Source: Kalmanozyma brasiliensis GHG001 (lineage: Eukaryota > Basidiomycota > Ustilaginomycetes > Ustilaginales). From it: a stretch of 64,000 bases of DNA. A program made the translations under genes and the position numbers. Under the pieces are notes generated by a model. That model did not search any database and was not told the DNA's origin. It saw only the letters and a program-made list of their open reading frames with translations. Numbering within the stretch: the first letter of the stretch is position 1; each line of letters opens with the position of its first letter. Positions 21,501 through 31,228 of the stretch are shown piece by piece. The stretch is from NCBI RefSeq assembly GCF_000497045.1, contig NW_015961970.1:1612802-1676801 (forward strand), written 5' to 3'.

Positions 21501-24500
21501 GCGATGGAGCAGCGGTGATCGACGCACTTGGTTTGGTGACGTCTTCGATCCAATATCCACCTGGCTGTCAGCAAACGACCCCGCATTTTCGCGCATCATC
21601 AACGTCGATCGAACGGCACGCACCCCTCACTTGACCCTGCTTCTACTGAAAGCGTGCCATTGACGCTGACGAAGAACAGACGATGAATCAGCACGACCAA
21701 GCTTGCGGTACAGCTTGGGCCATCGTATCCGCATTTGCATCGACTTCGAGACCAAACAGCTTCGCTCACGATTATCACCCAGATCGAGACTGTTCGTTGG
21801 CCGGCGCGGAAGATGAATGACTCTGTCGGACCCGGATCCATTACACGATGGACGGCTAGGCATGCCAATGTCGTCCGGGTCTGCCGAGCCGTCCATCGTC
21901 TGGCTTTGCAACCATACCGACGGATGCAAGCAACGAGGACGACAGCGTCCAAGAGGATTGTCGCTCCTGATCGCCATCTGCAGCTGGCGTCGCGTAGGAA
22001 TTGCATTTTTAATCGAACAAAAATTCCTTCACGCTGTGCTCTGCAAAAGCGAGACGGCAGCCGTCAACGGCAAGCCCGTCTCATACTTGGACGCCGAGTT
22101 GAAGCATATCATAGCTCGGATGCTTATTGGTGGCTTCGGTTCGAAGTTGCGAGCTGCCGAATGGTATGCTATCGATATCGAGCGCGGTTGTCCGATCCTT
22201 TGTGGCTCGATATAGACGCCGGACGGAATCTGGGACTGTCAATAAATCACAGGCCTGACCAGGTTTCAAAATCAGCACGCCGCGATCTTGAGCAGAGTAG
22301 AATTTCGCGACGCGACTTGTTTTCCTATGGCGCCTGCTGGTGCAGATTCGAGACCATGCAAGCACTGCGACTGCGTGCATACGGCCTCTCTGTTTGACGT
22401 GACCGGTGCGGCGGTCTCAGCCCGACGACACCTGCTCAGCTCTGGAGGTCGCTCTTCTGCAGCAGCGCAGACACACTTGCCATTGTTCGACATCGTCATG
22501 ATGAGGGTCATCCTGAAAGCCCCTTTCCCGCACCTGATGCTGCTGAGCGTACACGTCTTTGCTCGCTCACACGAGATCAGAGTGGGCCCCACATTCGATT
22601 CGAATCATGGTTCGCTGCGCCACTTTGGGTGTTGCATCGCCGGCGAGCTCGTTGACCAATCACCTCTTCATCAGCTGTGGGCGGAGAGGATTTCGAAATC
22701 GACCCACAAAATTTCGAGGCTGGAGGCTGCAGAATCAACGCGGGGCGACGCAATCGATGCGAAATTTTCCTCATTTTTCCTGACTTCGATGCAGCAGCAG
22801 CCTGCAGAAAATCACCTGTTCGACGCTCGCGTGTCGGATCGATATTGATAGGGTCTTTCTCTCTCGAACAAAGAAACTTTTGCTGTCCACCTTGGCCTGC
22901 TTATCTGACGGCCATCTTTCGACATCAAGGTTCGGATCTCGCACTCTGAGTTCAGAGCAAGTGTCACACCATGTTTGTCACCGACCGGCGAGGATGACCG
23001 ACGACGACGTGACAGGATGATGACCAGCGCTTGGATCGTCGTCGAACAGCAGCAGCCAGAACGGTCAATTTCCAATTCGTCCCCTTGCTGCTCACTGAGA
23101 CAGGGGAAGAGGAACGCACCTGAACCGATCCAGCCATGATCAGGGTGCAAAGCCCGCTTACGAGCTCTTGGCTGACGGATGCTGGTTTTGTTGCGACTGC
23201 ACGGAGCAAGTCAACCGGCTCGCACTCGCTTACGCTGACCCCGAGTCTCCCTTGGCGGGCTGGGTCTGCCGCCCGCCGAGGCGCGCTTTTTTTCTGTTCG
23301 AATAAATCAAATTCCGTTCCTCAAGCCAGGGCGCTAGACGGGGTCTTATTTTTGTGTGCGAGCGTGCGTCGCCATATCGCGCCTTTGCCAGCCGTCGTGA
23401 CCTGCTGAGCTGGCTATGCAAATTTAATGCTCAAATAAAAACCGCAAAAATTCGATATCTGTCTCCGTCTGAACTCAGTCGAAATGGCTGCAATTCGCCA
23501 TCATCAAACGAGGCGGAAATCGATCGATCAAAGTCAGTTTCTGCTGCTCCTCTGCCGCTATCTTTCCTCAGCTGTCACACACACACGCTCGCTCCTGGGC
23601 TGATATTCCTTTGTTGCGCGCCGACAATCGCGCCGTGCTGCTTCTTGTTTCACCACGCCGTCCCCCTTACACCCCGCGGACACCGTGTGTTGCGCTGGCG
23701 TTCAAGCCAAAGAGGCGCGTGTGCCTGTCTGTCTTGCCTCTTCCCAACTTTTTCGCAAAGCCACGGGCTTCTGCGCGGTGTCTGATTCTTTTGTACAGCA
23801 GGTATCGATCGATCTTACCGCTGCTGCTCAGCCGTATCCTCTTCTACTCACGGCTGCTGCTGCCGTCCCCACACTCGTCGATCCCACTTTGCACCGGCAT
23901 AGTACCGTTGCTGCTGTTGCTGCTGCTCGTGTGCTCACGGCGTCCTACGCTTCTCACGGCGGCTCGAGGGTCTGCCTGGCTGGCCGACTCGCAGCCATTC
24001 TTCAATTCACCTCGCCTCTGCCAATTGCATCGCTTACATCTGCCCCCTTCCCTCTTCCCCCTTGTCGCACCCAGGACTCGGCCTTGGCAGCGCCAATAAT
24101 AGCACAGCGCAGCTTCAACCCCGGTGCTCACCAGCTGTATCGCATCGCACACACGCATTCTGGGTGCCCCTCCTCGGTTCGCTGCTCCCTATCGAGCTGC
24201 ACAGCGTGCCGCATTCCCCTCCCCCAAGCTTGGGTGCGAATTCGCAAGCACACGCACACAGTGACTGCGCTTCCTCCCCCACCATTTTTTTTGGCAGGGA
24301 GAGAGGGTCTTCTGTGCTGGCCTAGACGACGAGACCACCAGCTTCAACCAACCCCATCAAACGGTCCGTCCTCCTCATCTCTCGTAGCTTTCCTTTCTTT
24401 CTGTTTGTTCGTTCAGCCACCCATTCCGACGATCCCATTGTCGTCGGTCCCTTCTCTCTGCACATTCCTCGTTTCCGAATCTGGATCAGTTGAGCCTGCC

Positions 24501-24832
24501 AACCGCTCATCATCTAGTTCGTCCTTGCTTGGCTCCGACAACCATCGAGACTCCCCTCTTCTCGTCCACCAACAGAGTCTTATTCGTCATTCACCCACCT
24601 CTCTCGCGACCTGTCCTACCTCGCACCCCCAGTCGTCATTGATAGCGCGCCTTGTACACCTTCGACGGCCCCACGTACGCCAGCACAGCTTGTCACTTCC
24701 TCTTCTCGACCCAGCTGTTCTCCACGACCAACCCATACCATCGACGCTTCCATGCAGCAAGCTTCGTGACTACATCCTCGTCCGAGTTGAAACACCTAGC
24801 TCGCCCACCGACGACTGCACATCCATCACGTT
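18552..24832. other. 6.3 kb stretch without a supportable gene; distal part is the Gac1-like leader
   Basis: The largest gene-free stretch of the window. Many open frames of 60-220 codons occur on all six frames, as expected in GC-rich DNA, and none shows a known motif, a signal peptide or a consistent domain. No terminal repeats or transposase/reverse-transcriptase motifs were recognised. One strong hairpin lies at 20200-20235. From about 23.5 kb the plus strand becomes strongly C/T-rich up to the start codon at 24833, which looks like a promoter and long 5' leader rather than coding sequence. Confidence 0.5.
20200..20235. repeat. Perfect 13-bp inverted repeat with 10-nt loop
   Basis: The arms at 20200-20212 (GAATTTCACCGAC) and 20223-20235 (GTCGGTGAAATTC) are exact reverse complements around a 10-nt spacer. 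It sits alone in the gene-poor stretch, not next to a stop codon I can assign. Confidence 0.85.
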
Positions 24833-27800
24833 ATGCTAGTCAGCGCGCCCTACCAGTCCTTCGACCGCGTCCCTGACCTTCGATCTCAACACGCTCACGT
24901 TTCTTACTCGACGCTGGTCCCCGGCCCACCAGCCAAAGACCACTTCGACGCCATGACGCTCTCGTCCTCACACGCCAACACGGCTCTGTTTGCCGAGAGC
25001 CGTGGCAGCATGACCAACAGCACCACCGACAGCCACGACCAGTCTTCGCCCATCGCCAGCACTTCCTCGGGCGCGACATCACACAACCTCGCACAGCCGG
25101 TACCGACGCGACCCAAGAACCACGTTCGCGGGGTGGCCTCAGACTCTCGCCTCTGGACAACAGGGCGCAGCTTCTTCGAGGGCCGCTATCGCGAGCGTCA
25201 GGCTTTCGTCTCGGCCCAAGAGCAGAAGGACTTGGAGGCGGAGCGGGATGCCATCCAGCAGATCCAGAATGTTCAAGCAGCCAAGCGTCGCGCCAAGATG
25301 ATGAGGCTCACCCCAGCCTTCCCTTCGGTCCCTCGCGAAAGCGCCCACACACCCAGCCCGCCCTCCAGCGAGGCTTCCTCGGCACGCACAGCGAGCGAGG
25401 CAGATCTCTCGACGCCGCCTGACAACCGACTGGCCTTCCCCAGCCCAAAGACGCGCCTCAGTATGGCCGCAAATCAGAACGGCGTTGCTCCCATCCACCC
25501 GGCCTCCAGAAAGGCGCTGGCGCTCAAAGCCAACAGCCCTGGCCCTGAAGTTCTCGGCGGCCTCAGCCTGGACCTGCACTGCTTGCCGTCGCCCGCCGGC
25601 GATCGCTCTTCCATCTCGTCCACCGCGTCCGCCAGCTCGGAACTTGTTCGCAAAAAGTCGGGAGAGCCCGTCAAGTCGTCTCTCAAGCAGTACTCTGGCA
25701 GCTACATTGTACCCCGCTCAGCAAGCGCAGCGACCTTCTCCAATCCATCGTACGGTGCCAAGTCGGTGCCCACCACCCCCAGCGCGATGAAGACTGTCCA
25801 CTTTGACACGCAACTCGAGCACATCAAGATCTTCAAGACGAAAGGACGTCCCCAAGCCGTGTCGCGCGAGGCCAGTCCGGAGCACACCGAAACCGAGACC
25901 GAGGAGGAACGAGACTATCCCTGGTTCGGTTCCCGTCGCGGAGGTGGTTCCGGCCGACAAGCCGGTCACCGAAGTCCTGTCAACCCCACCACCCCTGAAG
26001 CTCTCGAAGCCGACGAGCAGCTTGTGCTCCGCCTACCCAACTTCCCCTCGTCCGCCAAGCTCTCGCTCGACAAGGACATCTTCCTCGAGCGCATCTACCT
26101 CTCGGACGACTTGCGATCCGTTCGCGGTACCGTCCAAGTCAAGAACCTCAGCTTCGAAAAGTGGGTCGCTGTTCGCTTCACGCTCGACCACTGGGCCACT
26201 GTCAACGAGGTGTCAGCCGAGTACTCGGAGAGCATCAAGGAGGGCGCTGCCGACCGCTTCGTCTTCTCCATCAAGCTTAACGAGGTGCTCAATTGGCCTC
26301 GCGGCGCTGGTCTCAACGAGACCAAGACCATCTTCCTGTGCCTGCGCTACACCACCGGTGGCCGCGAGATTTGGGACAACAACGACGACGGCAACTACCA
26401 GCTGGACTTCCGCAAGCGCCCTGTGCAGCCCGCCGAGGCGACACGCATGCCCCCTTCTTCGACCGACGCTCCGCGTGCTTCGCCCTCGTCGTTTGGCAAC
26501 ACGGCGCCAAGACGATATACCCTCGGCTCCATGGGCCCCTCCGCCACCTCATCCATCATCGAGATGGGTCGCAGGACCGGTGTCTACGGCCAGAAAGCCA
26601 CGCGCGACCATGCCATGGAGAGGCTCAAGCAGGAGCTCGAACGCCTTCGTTCCGACGAAGAGGAGGCCGACAAGGCTCCTGCCTCTGCCGATTTCATCAC
26701 CGAGCTCGCCAAGCGTCGCTCGCCTCCCGTGTCGCCCGGTGGAGCTGGCAAGCCCGGCTCGCCTTCCATGTGGTCGGCAAGGTACGACTTTGGCGCCTCG
26801 CTTCGCGACCCTACCAGTGGCAGTCGAAAGACCGAAGCGGGACGCGCCGCCGCGCTCGACTACTTCTCGGCGCGACCAGCAGCAGTTGCCGCTACGAGCC
26901 CGATGCGATCCTCGTTTGTTGTCAGTGCAGCCACGCCCTCGCCGGATGGATCGACGCCCAGGAGTGCCGCCGAGCTTGTTCCCAAGTTTGGTCGTCTCGG
27001 CATGCTCAGCCCCGGTTTGGGCGAGATGGTGGTCGAGCACCCTGTCGTCAGCAGCTCCAACACGAGCTCGCCCAGCGGCTCCCTGCTTCAGGTGCCGCAG
27101 GTGGGCACCGCAGGCCTTTTCAGCCCTGACGTGCCCGTCTCTCCCTCGCCCTCGGCCTCGGCGCGCTACCACTCGTTCCCGCCCAGCCGCAACATGCAGA
27201 GCTTTGGCGCGTGGGACGAAGAGCTCCACAATGGCCTCGGTTCCGGTTCGGCATCTGGTTCCGGCTCCGCGAACGGCTCTAGGTCGGGCACTCCGCCCTC
27301 GCCACTCGGCTTTTCTTCTTCGAGGATCGCCGTCAAGAGCGATGGCCTTGTGCTCGAAGACTACACGCCCGACGGCAGCCAGGCGTCGCCCAACTCGATG
27401 ACCAACTCGCCCAACCCGTTCTCGCCTCCGCTCTCGGCGAGCTCGATCGACTCGGACTCTACGGCGATGGTCGACGCCAACGGCAAATCGTCCTTGTCGA
27501 CCCTGGCCGACAGCCTGGACAACCTTGGCAATGTTGGCAGCTCGTCGTCGTACCGCTTCCTCCGAGCCGATCAGAGGCCCAGCTCGTACGCTGCCGGAGA
27601 CGATGCGGAACAGCACGGATACTCGTCGTCCGCGCTGTCTTCCACGACGCTCTCCCCGTCTTCCGAGTTGGCGACGCCGGATGAGGAATTCATGCGCCCT
27701 TCGAACCTGACGAGTTTCAACGAACTCGTGGCGCGCTACTGCTGGAACAGCGACAATCAGGTGCCGCAAGCCAGCCCTGAGGCCTCTGCTCTGATGCCGC

Positions 27801-27871
27801 AGACCCCGCACACACCCACCTCTACCTCGGGTCGCTCGACTCCCATTGCCCGCGCTGGCGGTGCCTATTGA
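24833..27871 (+). CDS. Protein phosphatase 1 regulatory subunit with CBM21 domain (Gac1-like)
   Basis: Targets PP1 (Glc7) to glycogen or other substrates. 1012 aa, single exon. The PP1-docking RVxF motif is visible as KTVHF at residues 320-324, directly followed by DTQLEHIKIFK as in Gac1/Pig/PPP1R3 proteins. The CBM21 carbohydrate-binding domain covers about residues 400-535: LRLPNFPSSAKLSLDKDIFL, then LSFEKWVAVRFTLDHW, FVFSIKLNEVL, IFLCLRYTTGGREIWDNNDD and GNYQLDF. These are the family's conserved Trp/Phe/Asn positions. N- and C-terminal regions are Ser/Pro-rich and likely disordered; a short conserved end (SNLTSFNELVARYCW) is also seen in Gac1-like proteins. A second in-frame ATG at 24953 could be the real start. 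The ATG overlaps the stop of a long upstream frame (ATGCTAG). Confidence 0.9.
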   Translation: MLVSAPYQSFDRVPDLRSQHAHVSYSTLVPGPPAKDHFDAMTLSSSHANTALFAESRGSMTNSTTDSHDQSSPIASTSSGATSHNLAQPVPTRPKNHVRGVASDSRLWTTGRSFFEGRYRERQAFVSAQEQKDLEAERDAIQQIQNVQAAKRRAKMMRLTPAFPSVPRESAHTPSPPSSEASSARTASEADLSTPPDNRLAFPSPKTRLSMAANQNGVAPIHPASRKALALKANSPGPEVLGGLSLDLHCLPSPAGDRSSISSTASASSELVRKKSGEPVKSSLKQYSGSYIVPRSASAATFSNPSYGAKSVPTTPSAMKTVHFDTQLEHIKIFKTKGRPQAVSREASPEHTETETEEERDYPWFGSRRGGGSGRQAGHRSPVNPTTPEALEADEQLVLRLPNFPSSAKLSLDKDIFLERIYLSDDLRSVRGTVQVKNLSFEKWVAVRFTLDHWATVNEVSAEYSESIKEGAADRFVFSIKLNEVLNWPRGAGLNETKTIFLCLRYTTGGREIWDNNDDGNYQLDFRKRPVQPAEATRMPPSSTDAPRASPSSFGNTAPRRYTLGSMGPSATSSIIEMGRRTGVYGQKATRDHAMERLKQELERLRSDEEEADKAPASADFITELAKRRSPPVSPGGAGKPGSPSMWSARYDFGASLRDPTSGSRKTEAGRAAALDYFSARPAAVAATSPMRSSFVVSAATPSPDGSTPRSAAELVPKFGRLGMLSPGLGEMVVEHPVVSSSNTSSPSGSLLQVPQVGTAGLFSPDVPVSPSPSASARYHSFPPSRNMQSFGAWDEELHNGLGSGSASGSGSANGSRSGTPPSPLGFSSSRIAVKSDGLVLEDYTPDGSQASPNSMTNSPNPFSPPLSASSIDSDSTAMVDANGKSSLSTLADSLDNLGNVGSSSSYRFLRADQRPSSYAAGDDAEQHGYSSSALSSTTLSPSSELATPDEEFMRPSNLTSFNELVARYCWNSDNQVPQASPEASALMPQTPHTPTSTSGRSTPIARAGGAY

Positions 27872-28703
27872 TTTCCCTCGTACGAGCGCTCGCTAGCTGC
27901 GAGTACGACCCTCTGCACGACTCGATGACTTGGGCAGACCGCGCATGCCCTTCCGTTCACTGTACACTACGACCCCGTAAAGGGCAACGGAGCGATACAT
28001 ACACTCAGCGAATCCGTTCCGTCGCATTACAACATTCTCCCCTAGCACGTATCAGATTATCATCTTCTTAGCATTCACCAAGACCGTTCTCGCAAGCCGC
28101 TGCAGGCACTCCCCAATCCAATGCATTTCTCGTCTCTTTGTTGCGTGTGTGAGCGTGCCTGCCTAGGTGGTCAGCGCGGCCAGGGGTAGAGGATGAGCCG
28201 TGCGCGCTGAGTGTTTGAAGCAGATCTTGGGCGGCTTTGGCTGCTCGCTTTGGGCTTAGGCCGAGCGGAAGAGCACATGCCGTAAGCGAGGCCCGCACCA
28301 CACGACCGTCCGCACGACCTGCCAGCTCAACCCGGATGGCCAATTGCGGGGAAGCATTGACACCCCGCCTTTGACCCCTGTCTGACGATCGAGACGAACC
28401 CCTCCTCACCGCGGTGCAATGACGCTGCGAGGGTCGGAGAACGGCATGAACAGGGCAGTCTACCCCGCAATCGTCGGTTCGACTCCGACACGGCAAGCGA
28501 GTGACCAAGCGAGCGAGAACCGTGCTCAACGTTGACAGACAAAGCGACGGACGCGGGACGCTAAGAGTAGTCTGATGGTCGGACTGTCAATTCGCACCGT
28601 CAGCATCTGGGTCGATGAACCCCTTTCACACCGACTCTCCCGAACCTCACGCACCGTAGCTGGCGAAATATATTTGCTATGATGACGGAGGCGAACATCA
28701 ACC
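27872..28703. other. Intergenic region between Gac1-like gene and tRNA-Gln
   Basis: Holds the 3' UTR of the Gac1-like gene. A tRNA-like T-arm at 28473-28489 is the only structured element I noticed; it lacks a matching acceptor strand. Confidence 0.45.
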
Positions 28704-28816
28704 GGTTGTATGGAGTAGTTGGTTAACTTAGGAGATTCTGACTTGCGATCTGCCCCAGCGCGGGTTCCTGATAGTACGAATTTCTCTTGCCCTGGGTTCG
28801 AATCCCAGTACGACCT
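28704..28816 (+). tRNA. trnQ-CUG: tRNA-Gln (anticodon CUG) with a 40-nt intron
   Basis: The cloverleaf can be drawn by hand. Acceptor GGTTGTA (28704-28710) pairs with TACGACC (28809-28815) with one G-U pair. D arm GAGT/ACTT; anticodon stem GGAGA with TCTCT; T arm CTGGG-TTCGAAT-CCCAG; discriminator T at 28816, as in yeast tRNA-Gln. Anticodon CTG is at 28738-28740. An intron at 28742-28781 sits at the canonical position one base 3' of the anticodon and contains CAG, which could pair with the anticodon. A run of five T follows at about 28820, a Pol III terminator. Intron borders are inferred from the stem pairing and could shift by a base. Confidence 0.85.
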
Positions 28817-28817
28817 C

Positions 28818-28828
28818 ATCTTTTTGTG
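28818..28828 (+). terminator. Pol III T-run after tRNA-Gln
   Basis: Five consecutive T within ten bases of the tRNA 3' end, the standard RNA polymerase III stop. Confidence 0.7.
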
Positions 28829-29082
28829 CTCTTCTCAGGTACAGATACTTTTTGCCAGCCTTTTCTTTTTCTGCAACGTCATACTTTTGTAGAGGATCAA
28901 GTGGGAGCATCGTCAAGGATGGCGCCTCTCTCAAAGCCACAGATGATCGCGCGGTTCTGAAACAGTCACACACATTTTCGATCGAGCGAACTCTTTTGTT
29001 CGGGCACATTCTTGGAAGCGAGCTACGTTGAGAACTACCGCACATAGAAAGAGAGATGGTTGGAGCGTGACGGCTGGGTGTC

Positions 29083-29895
29083 TTAGGAGGATGCAGCTTC
29101 GGAATTACTCTGGTTGATCAAGCGGATGTACTCCTTGAGGTCTGCGATAGAGTAGGCCTTTTTGTCGGGTAGAAACTGCTTCATCTTGCCGTTGTCATAG
29201 TAGACGAGGGGGAATTGGTCGGCTGCGTGTGCGTCGTATAATCTGCGCCACTTGTTGAGCACCACCTCGTCGCAATTCGGGATGTTTGCTAGCCAGAAGG
29301 CTCTGTGCGACTGCCTGGCCTTGTGCTTTAGGGAGCTGTTGAGCTTGAGCTGCGCTGTCATGGGGCAGGAGAGGATGTCGTCGATTGTACGCAGTGCTGG
29401 TCCCGCCGAATAGAGCTTGAACGCGATGGCCAATCCGGCAAAGGCGGGTGGAATGTGGGCGAGGGGAATAACGTCGATTCTCGCATTGTCGACGCAATCC
29501 TGTACAGTCTTGTCCTGGAAGAATCGCTTGATGTGGTATAGCTGCTGCCGCGTGGGGTGACCATGCTCGAGAGAAGCTCCATGGTCGATCGATGCGAGGA
29601 TCTCGATTCTGCTCGTCATGACCGACGCGAAATGCACCACCAGCAGTCGCTCCAAGGGGCTTAAATCTCTCCAGAGGTAGTGAAGGACGACGAGGGCCCG
29701 TTCAGGGTTGTAGGAATCGAACCAAGCCACGCGGGACGCGGGTCTGAGGCACATCCTGCGCCAATCATCGTCCAACAAAGTCACCAGCTCTTTTAGGGCG
29801 TCTAGGTCTAGGCCGTCTAGATTCAGGCCGCATAGGTTTTGGCCGTATAGATTTAGGCCGTCTAGGTTGAGGCCGTCTAGGTTGAGGAGAGGCAT
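29083..29895 (-). CDS. Unknown protein with N-terminal pentapeptide-like repeats; paralogue of next gene
   Basis: 270 aa from the ATG at 29895; the upstream in-frame extension lacks an ATG. Residues 4-33 are six tandem five-residue units of the form L-N-L-x-G (LNLDG, LNLDG, LNLYG, QNLCG, LNLDG, LDLDA), like the A(D/N)Lxx pentapeptide pattern that folds as a square beta helix, though six units are very few. The rest is soluble, helix-rich and Trp/Tyr-containing: DDDWRRMCLRPAS, NPERALVVLHYLWRDLSPLE, HKARQSHRAFWLANIP, NKWRRLYDAHAADQFPLVYY, then FLPDKKAYSIADLKEYIRLI. No signal peptide or membrane segment. The C-terminal 90 residues align clearly with the gene at 30335-31033. I do not recognise the family; it may be lineage-specific to smuts. 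Confidence 0.7.
   Translation of the reverse strand: MPLLNLDGLNLDGLNLYGQNLCGLNLDGLDLDALKELVTLLDDDWRRMCLRPASRVAWFDSYNPERALVVLHYLWRDLSPLERLLVVHFASVMTSRIEILASIDHGASLEHGHPTRQQLYHIKRFFQDKTVQDCVDNARIDVIPLAHIPPAFAGLAIAFKLYSAGPALRTIDDILSCPMTAQLKLNSSLKHKARQSHRAFWLANIPNCDEVVLNKWRRLYDAHAADQFPLVYYDNGKMKQFLPDKKAYSIADLKEYIRLINQSNSEAASS
29794..29886 (-). repeat. 15-bp tandem repeat encoding LNLDG units
   Basis: Six 15-bp copies, on the plus strand variants of AGGCCGTCTAGGTTG, encode the pentapeptide array of the gene at 29083-29895. The two copies nearest the start are identical and the others differ at a few bases. Confidence 0.85.
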
Positions 29896-30334
29896 TTTGG
29901 TGTGTCCTTCTTGATGGTTATGGTTGTGATCTGCGGCAGATGATGGCGCTGAAGCAAATGCTTGTGATGGCTCGAAGGCGCTTGTATATTGCACCTCGAG
30001 GCATCAGCTTTCATTTCAAGCCGAGTCACATCGAACGGCCGTCCCACCGACTCGACCAATGTTGCATCCCACTCACTCGCTCACAAGTCACACCCAGACA
30101 GTCGCACAAGATGAACGTCCCACCTGCGAAGCGCAAATGTTGAACCCATTGCTGCAAAGTTCTTCACATGACGCACAGCCGGAGACAGCGCATAACAGAA
30201 TGAGGAGGAAAAAGAATGGAATTGAAATGAGGAAGCCTTACAGGGAGGGAGAGAAACTGAGGATTTGCGATCTATGACGATGCGCAAGCGACAGGCAAGA
30301 TTGAGGGATGCAAGAGGAGGGAGGGGGGCGCATC
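29896..30334. other. Intergenic region between the two paralogues, with a duplicated block
   Basis: Upstream region of the 29083-29895 gene and 3' flank of the next. The stretch from about 30066 to 30320 resembles 31192 to 31540 in order and spacing, including a nearly identical 37-bp core at 30266-30302. Confidence 0.6.
30266..30302. repeat. 37-bp intergenic core, copy A
   Basis: Begins TGCGATCTATGACGATG and ends GACAGGCAAGATT; matches copy B at 31453-31489 at 35 of 37 positions, while the surrounding sequence is much less conserved. Confidence 0.85.
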
Positions 30335-31033
30335 TTACACGCCTTCAGACGTAGTCACGAGGCGGATGTACATTTCGAGGTCCTGCTGAGTGTAGGTCTG
30401 CTTGTGCGGAAGGTATTCCTGTGCGCCCTGTTGGCCGCGCGTGACGTAAATGAGCGGTTGGCGCTCGGCGACTTGGGCGGTGTACAGCCTCTCCCACTTG
30501 TCTTTCCCAGCCTTGGAGGGTCTACCCGCGTTGACGGTGAGCCAGAACTGACGATGGTGGTGCTTAGCACGAGCGTGAAGGGCGTCATCGAGCTTAATCT
30601 GCACGGCCGTGGGTCGGGAGAGGATACCTTCCACGGTCCGCGCGTTGCCCGGGTGAAGGCTTACGGAGTGCATGATGTCGAAGCTCGCTTGGCTAACTAG
30701 AACGTGCGGGATGGCGATCCTCGAGCCGTCCGTACACTCGAGCGCATGCTGGACGGTGCGATTCAGGATGAAGTCCCGCACCTTGACCCGAACCGCTTCC
30801 GGATATGTCGTGCCGCCTCCGTTTGATAGGAAGGACAGGATAGTGTCGCGGCTCGCCTCGTGGTTTACAGACAGAACCACCAGCTGGCGCACATACCAGT
30901 ATTCCATTTCGCTCAGCCCCGCCTCCTGGATCAGTCGGGAGAAGCTTTCACCGTAGCGATAAGGGTCGTAGTCGGACAGCGAGTCAAGCAGATCCAGCCG
31001 CGTGATCGAAGGCGTGTGCTGAGGTGGCGGCAT
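30335..31033 (-). CDS. Unknown protein, tandem paralogue of the pentapeptide-bearing gene
   Basis: 232 aa from the ATG at 31033 (MPPPQHTPSITRLDLLDSL). It lacks the pentapeptide array of its neighbour but matches it over the rest, for example RTVEGILSRPTAVQIKLDDA here against RTIDDILSCPMTAQLKLNSS there. Other matches are HHHRQFWL against QSHRAFWL, DKWERLYTAQVAERQPLIY against NKWRRLYDAHAADQFPLVY, and EYLPHKQTYTQQDLEMYIRL against QFLPDKKAYSIADLKEYIRL. The shared frame is W-x-RLY-x(5)-A-x-x-xPL-[IV]-Y and LP-x-K-x-x-Y-x(3)-DL-x-x-YIRL. No signal peptide or membrane helix is evident. Function unknown. Sequence divergence between the two copies is large, so the duplication is old or the family evolves fast. 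Confidence 0.7.
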   Translation of the reverse strand: MPPPQHTPSITRLDLLDSLSDYDPYRYGESFSRLIQEAGLSEMEYWYVRQLVVLSVNHEASRDTILSFLSNGGGTTYPEAVRVKVRDFILNRTVQHALECTDGSRIAIPHVLVSQASFDIMHSVSLHPGNARTVEGILSRPTAVQIKLDDALHARAKHHHRQFWLTVNAGRPSKAGKDKWERLYTAQVAERQPLIYVTRGQQGAQEYLPHKQTYTQQDLEMYIRLVTTSEGV

Positions 31034-31228
31034 CTTGTTGAGGAAGCGGATGTTGCTGAGCAGAGTTGGAAACAGGGCAATCACTTGCCGGGACAGAGTG
31101 GTGGTGAAACATCACGAAGAGTCTCTTCTTCCCGCTCTCAGATGATCGACCCCGACCAGCCCACCTGGTTTCAACACTTCATACCCTTTCGCCCCACTTA
31201 CTCGTCAGCAAGTCACAATCAACCACCC

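Noticed and set aside
19059..23200. Degenerate transposon in the gene-poor stretch
   Set aside because: I looked for reverse transcriptase, integrase and transposase motifs and for long terminal repeats and found none by eye; a database search would be needed to say more.
23685..24839. 384-codon open frame as a protein gene
   Set aside because: Ser/Pro/Leu-rich, follows the C/T bias of the strand, no domain or initiation context; treated as leader.
29896..29994. Longer N-terminus for the pentapeptide-bearing protein
   Set aside because: The upstream extension starts with GTG, not ATG; the first in-frame ATG is at 29895.
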